From Microthrixaceae bacterium (GTDB lineage Bacteria; Actinomycetota; Acidimicrobiia; Acidimicrobiales; Microtrichaceae), in the NCBI GenBank assembly GCA_020637215.1, contig JACJWI010000001.1, forward strand, positions 868,001 to 932,000: DNA of 64,000 nt, given 5' to 3'. Position 1 is the first letter of the stretch, and every line of letters begins with the position of its first letter. A model generated the notes under the pieces. The model was given only the letters and a program-made list of their open reading frames with translations, was not told where the DNA came from and did not search any database. A program made the position numbers and the translations under genes. Shown one piece after another: positions 59,291 to 64,000 of this stretch.

Positions 59291-60976
59291 ATGGTCGAGA
59301 CCTGGGACGTCGTGGTGGTCGGCTCCGGCCCCGGCGGTCTGACCGCCGGGGCGTGCCTGGCCGCTGCCGGTCGTCGGGTGCTGGTGCTCGAGCGCCACGA
59401 CCTGGCCGGCGGCAACTGCCAGGTGTTCCGCCGCCGCCATCTCGGCCAGGACTACGAGTTCGACGTCGGGCTGCACTACATCGGCGACTGCGGACCCGGC
59501 GGGCTGTTCCCGTCGATCTTCGGCGCGCTCGGCGTCGGCGACCGCATCGAGTTCCGGCCGCTCGACCCCGACGGCTTCGACACCTTGGTGTTCCCCGACC
59601 TGCGCCTGGCGGTGCCCGCCGACTGGGACGAGTACCGCGATCGCGTCGTCGCCGCGCTCCCCGACGAGCGTGCCGGGGTGCAGCGCTGCATGGACATCCT
59701 CCGCCAGGTCGCCGAGGAGAGCCGGATCCGGGCCATCCCCGGCGTCGACACGCCGACGTTCGACCGCTGGGCGTTCCGTCCGCTGTCGGAGCTGTTCGAG
59801 CACGCCGAGCTGTCAGCTCGGGCCCGGGCGGTGCTCGACCACTGGTCGGGGCTGTACGCCGGCGGCCCGTCGCAGACCGCGGTGGTGATGCACGCCACGA
59901 TCATCGACCACTACATGCGCGGCGCGGCCTACCCCGCGGGGGGCGGGCAGGTTCTCCCGGCCCGGCTCACCCAGGTGATCGAGGCGTGCGGGGGCGAGAT
60001 CCGGTCCCTGAGCACCGTCGAGGAGATCCTGGTGCAGAGCGGTCGAGCCCGAGGCGTGCGCCTGGCCGACGGATCCACGATCTCCGCCCCGCTGGTCATC
60101 TCCAACGCGGACCACACCCGCACTGTGCAGCAACTGGTCGACCGGCGTCACTGGGATCCGGCCACACTCGAGTGGGTCGAGCAGGCGACCATGACCCTGG
60201 GGTTGGTGTGCGTGTACGTGATCGTCGACGTGGAGCTCGACGGACCGAACACCAACTACTTCCTGTTCCCCTCCTACGAGACCGATGAGCTCTACGACCG
60301 GCTCGACCGGGGCGAGATGCCCGAGGGGGTTACGTTCGCCTACGTCGCGATGGCGTCGCGGAAGGACCCCGACAACCCGCACCTGTGCCCCCCGGGGCAC
60401 ACCAACTTCCAGATCATGACCCTGGCCCCCCGGGGCTGGGAGTGGTGGGGCCTCGACGACGGCCCCGCGGACGGCGCCCGCTACCGCCGCAACGACTCCT
60501 ACCGCGGCCGCAAGGCCGACATCACCGAGCGGCTGATCGACGCGGCGGAGCAGGTGCTCGGCCCGTTCCGCGACCACATCGTGCACGTCGAGACGGCCAG
60601 CCCCGCCTCCCAGGAGCGCTACACCCACTCCACCGGTGGGACGAGCTACGGCTACCTCCACTCCCCCGACCAGGTGGGAGAACGCCGGCCGGCGCACCGC
60701 ACCGAGATCGACGGGCTGTGGGTGGTGGGGGCGGGCACGGCGTCAGGCCACGGCATCGCCGGCACGATGGTCGGCGGGATCAACTGCGCGGGCGAGATCC
60801 TGGAGCGGCCACTGCTGGTCGAGATGGTGATGGGCACCACGCTGCTGGAGCCCTCGGCGGTACCTGCGGATCCACCCGACTTCGATCCGGTGGAGTGGTG
60901 TCGGGGGGCTGCGCTGCGTGAGCGCCGGGCCGCGGGCCGAGCGGCCCGCGCTGCCCGCACGGCCGGAGGCACCTGA
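59291..60976 (+). CDS. CrtI/RetSat-type FAD-dependent oxidoreductase (phytoene desaturase-like)
   Basis: This 561-residue flavoprotein opens with the dinucleotide-binding VVVVGSGPGGLTAGACLAAAGRRVLVLERHDLAGGNCQVFRRRHLGQDYEFDVGLHYIGD. It continues with PAGGGQVLPARLTQVIEACGGEI and ends LWVVGAGTASGHGIAGTMVGGINCAGEIL, the FAD-binding C-terminal motif of the CrtI/carotenoid isomerase/retinol saturase group. No crtB or other carotenoid genes lie nearby, so the substrate may be another polyene or lipid. The ATG at 59291 has GGAGGAA upstream. Confidence 0.85.
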   Translation: MVETWDVVVVGSGPGGLTAGACLAAAGRRVLVLERHDLAGGNCQVFRRRHLGQDYEFDVGLHYIGDCGPGGLFPSIFGALGVGDRIEFRPLDPDGFDTLVFPDLRLAVPADWDEYRDRVVAALPDERAGVQRCMDILRQVAEESRIRAIPGVDTPTFDRWAFRPLSELFEHAELSARARAVLDHWSGLYAGGPSQTAVVMHATIIDHYMRGAAYPAGGGQVLPARLTQVIEACGGEIRSLSTVEEILVQSGRARGVRLADGSTISAPLVISNADHTRTVQQLVDRRHWDPATLEWVEQATMTLGLVCVYVIVDVELDGPNTNYFLFPSYETDELYDRLDRGEMPEGVTFAYVAMASRKDPDNPHLCPPGHTNFQIMTLAPRGWEWWGLDDGPADGARYRRNDSYRGRKADITERLIDAAEQVLGPFRDHIVHVETASPASQERYTHSTGGTSYGYLHSPDQVGERRPAHRTEIDGLWVVGAGTASGHGIAGTMVGGINCAGEILERPLLVEMVMGTTLLEPSAVPADPPDFDPVEWCRGAALRERRAAGRAARAARTAGGT

Positions 60977-60984
60977 ACTTCCTC

Positions 60985-61011
60985 TTGCTTGGTACCCTAC
61001 GGGGGTATAGT
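60985..61011 (+). promoter_or_regulatory. csoR promoter with CsoR-type operator
   Basis: TACCC-TACGG-GGGTA (60993-61007) is an inverted repeat of the kind bound by CsoR repressors. It overlaps a probable promoter with TTGCTT (60985-60990) and TATAGT (61006-61011), 15 bp apart. It is 32 bp upstream of the csoR ATG, so CsoR would repress its own operon and copper would relieve it. Confidence 0.65.
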
Positions 61012-61042
61012 CTACCTTCAGTTCGAGACGGACCGAGGGAGC

Positions 61043-61387
61043 ATGACCGACCACACCACCACCCCGACCGAGACCAGCGACACCGGTTGCCGCGACCACG
61101 ATCCGGGCCCCGGCTACATGCACCGCAAGGACGAGTACCTCAAGCGGCTGCGCCGGATCGAGGGCCAGGCCCGGGGACTGCAGCGCATGGTCGAGGAGGA
61201 CCAGTACTGCATCGACATCCTCACGCAGGTGTCGGCCATGACCAAGGCCCTGCAGGCGGTGTCGCTCGGACTGCTCGAGGAGCACCTCGGCCACTGCGTG
61301 CTGAACGCAGCACGGGCCGGCGGCGAGGGGGCGGACCTGAAGCTCAAGGAGGCATCCGACGCCATCGCCCGCCTGGTCCGCTCCTGA
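61043..61387 (+). CDS. csoR: CsoR-family copper-sensing repressor
   Basis: This 114-residue CsoR/RcnR-family protein reads YLKRLRRIEGQARGLQRMVEEDQYCIDILTQVSAMTKALQAVSLGLLEEHLGHCVLNAA. Copper ligands Cys (YCIDIL), His and Cys (EHLGHCV) are in place. The N-terminal start is the ATG at 61043. It leads an apparent operon with copZ, a small membrane protein and a P1B-ATPase. Confidence 0.92.
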   Translation: MTDHTTTPTETSDTGCRDHDPGPGYMHRKDEYLKRLRRIEGQARGLQRMVEEDQYCIDILTQVSAMTKALQAVSLGLLEEHLGHCVLNAARAGGEGADLKLKEASDAIARLVRS

Positions 61388-61489
61388 TCGGGCCGGCGGT
61401 CCACCCTGCTGCGGATCCCCGCACCCCGATCACGCACAGCGACACCCATCACCCACGACCCCCATCCCTCACGACACGGAGGAGACACC

Positions 61490-61699
61490 ATGAACACCAG
61501 CACCTACACCGTCACCGGCATGACCTGCGGCCACTGCGTGATGTCGGTCACCGAGGAGGTCAGCGAGGTCCCGGGCGTCACCGGCGTCGACGTCGACCTG
61601 GACTCCGGCCGGATGACCGTCTCCTCCGACGCACCGGTCGACGACCAGCTCGTCCGCGCCGCGGTGACCGAGGCGGGCTACCAGGTCGCCGACGCCTGA
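61490..61699 (+). CDS. copZ: CopZ-like HMA copper chaperone
   Basis: This 69-residue heavy-metal-associated domain protein has the motif TVTGMTCGHCVMSVTEEV (CxxC) and the full ferredoxin-like fold length. It would carry Cu(I) to the adjacent P-type ATPase. It lies 102 bp after csoR. Confidence 0.93.
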   Translation: MNTSTYTVTGMTCGHCVMSVTEEVSEVPGVTGVDVDLDSGRMTVSSDAPVDDQLVRAAVTEAGYQVADA

Positions 61700-61733
61700 G
61701 CGTCGGCGACCTGAGCCACGGATCGGAGCTGTG

Positions 61734-61931
61734 ATGTCCACCCCGGCCAGGATCACCGCCTTCCTCGCAGGGCTGGTGGTCGTGTTCCTGTTGTCGTTCG
61801 CCATCGGGCGGGCGGTCGGGCCCACAGCGGGCCCGACCGCACCGACCCATGGCGGAGGCCACCCGACCACGACCTCCACGACCCCCTCGCCGACCGTGAA
61901 CGCCCACGACACGGGCGGCCACGGAGGCTGA
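61734..61931 (+). CDS. small His-rich-tailed membrane protein in copper operon
   Basis: This 65-residue protein has one membrane helix (ITAFLAGLVVVFLLSFAIGRAVG), then a Pro/Thr linker with GGGHPT and a C-terminal NAHDTGGHGG. It lies 34 bp after copZ and 53 bp before the ATPase gene. The GTG three bases upstream is an alternative start. The His/Gly tail suggests metal binding, but no family is recognised. Its position argues for a role in copper handling at the membrane. Confidence 0.65.
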   Translation: MSTPARITAFLAGLVVVFLLSFAIGRAVGPTAGPTAPTHGGGHPTTTSTTPSPTVNAHDTGGHGG

Positions 61932-61984
61932 GCGGCACCCGCCGCGTCACACCCGTCCGCCCTCACGACCGAGAGGAGCCCCCG

Positions 61985-64000
61985 ATGAGCGCACTCGACG
62001 ACGACACCCGAGCACCCGAGGCCGATCACGTCCTGGAGCTGGCGATCGGCGGCATGACCTGCGCCTCGTGCGCCAACCGGATCGAGCGCAAGCTCAACAA
62101 GCTCGAGGGCGTGACCGCGACGGTCAACTACGCGACCGAGAAGGCCAAGGTCACCTTCGACGACTCGATCACCCCCGAGGTCCTCGTCGGCGCGGTCGAG
62201 CAGGCGGGCTACTCGGCCCGCCTGCCCACACCGCCGGCACCGACGGGCACCGCCGGCAGCGCACAGGCGTCCGACGTCGACGAGGACACGCCCGTCCGGG
62301 CACTTCGCCAACGCCTGATCATCTCGACGGTCCTGAGCGTGCCGGTCATCGCCATGGCGATGGTCCCGGCGCTGCAGTTCACCAACTGGCAGTGGCTGTC
62401 GCTCACCCTGGCCGCACCGGTGGTGGTGTGGGGCGCCTACCCCTTCCACCGCGCCGCGTGGACCAACCTCCGGCACGGCACCACCACGATGGACACGCTG
62501 ATCTCCATCGGCACCCTCGCCGCGTTCGGCTGGTCGCTCTACGCCCTGTTCTTCGGGACCGCCGGCGAACCCGGGATGACGCACGCCTTCGAGCTCACCA
62601 TCGCCCGCACCGACGGGGCCGCCAACATCTACCTGGAGGCCGCGGCCGGGGTCACCACGTTCATCCTGGCCGGTCGCTACTTTGAGGTCCGCTCCAAGCG
62701 GCGGGCAGGAGCGGCGCTGCGGGCGCTGCTCGAGCTCGGCGCCAAGGATGTCGCCGTGCTGCGCGACGGACGCGAGGAGCGCATCGCCATCGACCAGCTC
62801 GCCGTCGGCGACCACTTCGTGGTGCGCCCCGGCGAGAAGATCGCCACCGACGGCACGATCGTCGAGGGCACCTCAGCGGTCGACGCGTCGATGGTCACCG
62901 GCGAGTCGGTGCCGGTGGAGGTCGGCCCCGGAGACGCGGTGGTGGGCGCGACGGTCAACGCCGGCGGACGGCTGGTGGTGGCGGCGACGAGGGTCGGCGC
63001 CGACACGCAGCTCGCCCAGATGGCCCGCCTGGTCGAGGACGCGCAGAACGGCAAGGCCCAGGCCCAGCGGCTGGCGGATCGGATCTCGGGCATCTTCGTG
63101 CCGATCGTGATCGCGCTGGCCGTCGCGACGTTCGGGTTCTGGGCCGGCACCGGCGACGGGCTCACCGCGGCGTTCACCGCCGCGGTGTCGGTGCTGATCA
63201 TCGCCTGCCCGTGCGCCCTGGGTCTGGCGACCCCGACCGCACTGATGGTGGGAACCGGCCGCGGCGCCCAGCTCGGCATCCTGATCAAGGGCCCCGAGGT
63301 GCTCGAGACCACCCGCCGGGTCGACACCGTCGTGTTGGACAAGACCGGCACGGTCACCACCGGGCGCATGACGCTGCTCGAGGTGGTCGTGGCCCCCGGC
63401 GAGGACACCGAGCAGGTGCTGCGGCTGGCCGGAGCGCTCGAGGACGCGTCGGAGCACCCGATCGCCACCGCCATCTCGCGCGGCGCCCGCGAGCGAGTCG
63501 GCGACCTGCCGACGGTCGAGGACTTCGCCAACGTCGCCGGCCTCGGCGTCCAGGGCATCGTCAACGCCGGGGCAGATCCCGGGTCCGACGGGGCTCCGGC
63601 CGTCTCCCATGCCGTGCTCGTCGGGCGCCCTGCACTGCTCGAGCAGTGGTCCCAGCACCTGGGACCGGAGCTGGTGTCGGCCATGGAGCGCTCCGCGGAG
63701 CAGGGACGCACCGCGGTGGCGGTCGGCTGGGACGGTCGGGCCCGCGGCGTGCTGGTGGTCGCCGACGCGGTGAAGCCGACCTCGGCCGAGGCGATCGCGG
63801 AGCTGCGCGGACTGGGCCTCACCCCGGTGCTGCTCACCGGCGACAACGCCACCGTCGCTCGCTCGGTGGCCGCCTCGGTCGGGATCGACCCCGGCCCCGA
63901 CACCGTCATCGCCGAGGTGCTGCCGGCTGACAAGGTCGACGTGGTGCGTCGGCTCCAGGCCGAGGGCCGGTCGGTGGCGATGGTGGGCGACGGCGTGAAC
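61985..64000 (+). CDS. P1B-type copper-translocating ATPase (3' end beyond window)
   Basis: 672 codons of a heavy-metal P-type ATPase are present and the frame is open to the window end. The N-terminal HMA domain has GMTCASCANRIERKLNKLEGV. The membrane metal site is IIACPCALGLATPTALMVG, the phosphorylation motif is VVLDKTGTVT, the TGES loop is MVTGESVPVE and the final residues are AMVGDGVN, which is the start of the GDGxND hinge. CPC in TM6 is the Cu(I)/Cu-type pattern. The gene would end shortly after the window. Confidence 0.93.
   Translation, partial: MSALDDDTRAPEADHVLELAIGGMTCASCANRIERKLNKLEGVTATVNYATEKAKVTFDDSITPEVLVGAVEQAGYSARLPTPPAPTGTAGSAQASDVDEDTPVRALRQRLIISTVLSVPVIAMAMVPALQFTNWQWLSLTLAAPVVVWGAYPFHRAAWTNLRHGTTTMDTLISIGTLAAFGWSLYALFFGTAGEPGMTHAFELTIARTDGAANIYLEAAAGVTTFILAGRYFEVRSKRRAGAALRALLELGAKDVAVLRDGREERIAIDQLAVGDHFVVRPGEKIATDGTIVEGTSAVDASMVTGESVPVEVGPGDAVVGATVNAGGRLVVAATRVGADTQLAQMARLVEDAQNGKAQAQRLADRISGIFVPIVIALAVATFGFWAGTGDGLTAAFTAAVSVLIIACPCALGLATPTALMVGTGRGAQLGILIKGPEVLETTRRVDTVVLDKTGTVTTGRMTLLEVVVAPGEDTEQVLRLAGALEDASEHPIATAISRGARERVGDLPTVEDFANVAGLGVQGIVNAGADPGSDGAPAVSHAVLVGRPALLEQWSQHLGPELVSAMERSAEQGRTAVAVGWDGRARGVLVVADAVKPTSAEAIAELRGLGLTPVLLTGDNATVARSVAASVGIDPGPDTVIAEVLPADKVDVVRRLQAEGRSVAMVGDGVN

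Overview
The window is about 70% G+C by eye and densely coded, with many GTG starts, start/stop overlaps between neighbouring genes and tRNA genes without an encoded CCA. Gene content points to the Actinomycetota. The evidence includes two ClpP paralogues, a mycobacteria-like mec/cysM/murI/MBL/rph/rdgB neighbourhood, a DUF222-HNH (13E12-type) gene with an actinobacterial LexA box, a DprE2-like reductase, an Abhydrolase_9 membrane protein and a DUF2505 protein. My inference is the class Acidimicrobiia (Ilumatobacter/Iamia-like). No rRNA or marker phylogeny was available to confirm this.

Layout. 1-2.5 kb holds the remains of an ABC exporter (ATPase plus FtsX-like permease) broken by many frameshifts. 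2.6-5.4 kb has an acyl-CoA synthetase and a dNTPase. 5.5-16.5 kb is a minus-strand block reading mreB, mreC, mreD, PBP2, rodA (cell shape and elongation), then a radical-SAM/DUF2344 pair, RNase E/G, and ribosomal proteins L21 and L27. 16.8-22.2 kb has ndk facing folC, clpX, clpP1 and tig. 22.2-31.8 kb carries tRNA-Pro, an alpha/beta-hydrolase membrane protein, a CPBP protease, a 13E12-type HNH element, a STAS protein, tRNA-Gly, a DprE2-like reductase, msrB overlapping a site-2 protease, yaaA, and tRNAs Arg, His and Lys. 31.8-39.5 kb holds metabolic and secreted-protein genes, an RNA m5U methyltransferase, rpe, a CAP-domain protein, clpP2 and tRNA-Leu. 39.5-47 kb has purU, a Nei glycosylase, a D-threonine-aldolase-like enzyme, then rdgB, rph, MBL, murI, cysM and mec. 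47-51.7 kb has smpB, an SGNH-like gene, a Flp pilin and ssrA (tmRNA). 51.9-64 kb is accessory: a LAL-type LuxR regulator flanked by one intact and one decayed copy of a secreted protein, two VOC proteins, DUF2505, a sulfatase, a CrtI-like oxidoreductase, and a copper module (csoR, copZ, a small His-tailed membrane protein and a P1B-ATPase cut by the window end).

Most notable structures. First, a 2.2-kb element sits in the 3' end of ssrA. It is bounded by a 20-bp direct repeat of the tmRNA end, has near-identical tandem motifs inside both ends and carries a MobF relaxase fragment and a DUF4143 ATPase. What looks like the original ssrA terminator lies beyond its distal end. Second, a DUF222-HNH gene is bounded by 21-bp inverted repeats and has a perfect LexA box at its start, resembling the REP13E12 elements of mycobacteria. 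Third, a mec-cysM sulfur pathway lacks cysO between its genes. Fourth, a 40-bp direct repeat brackets a VOC/DUF2505 gene pair.
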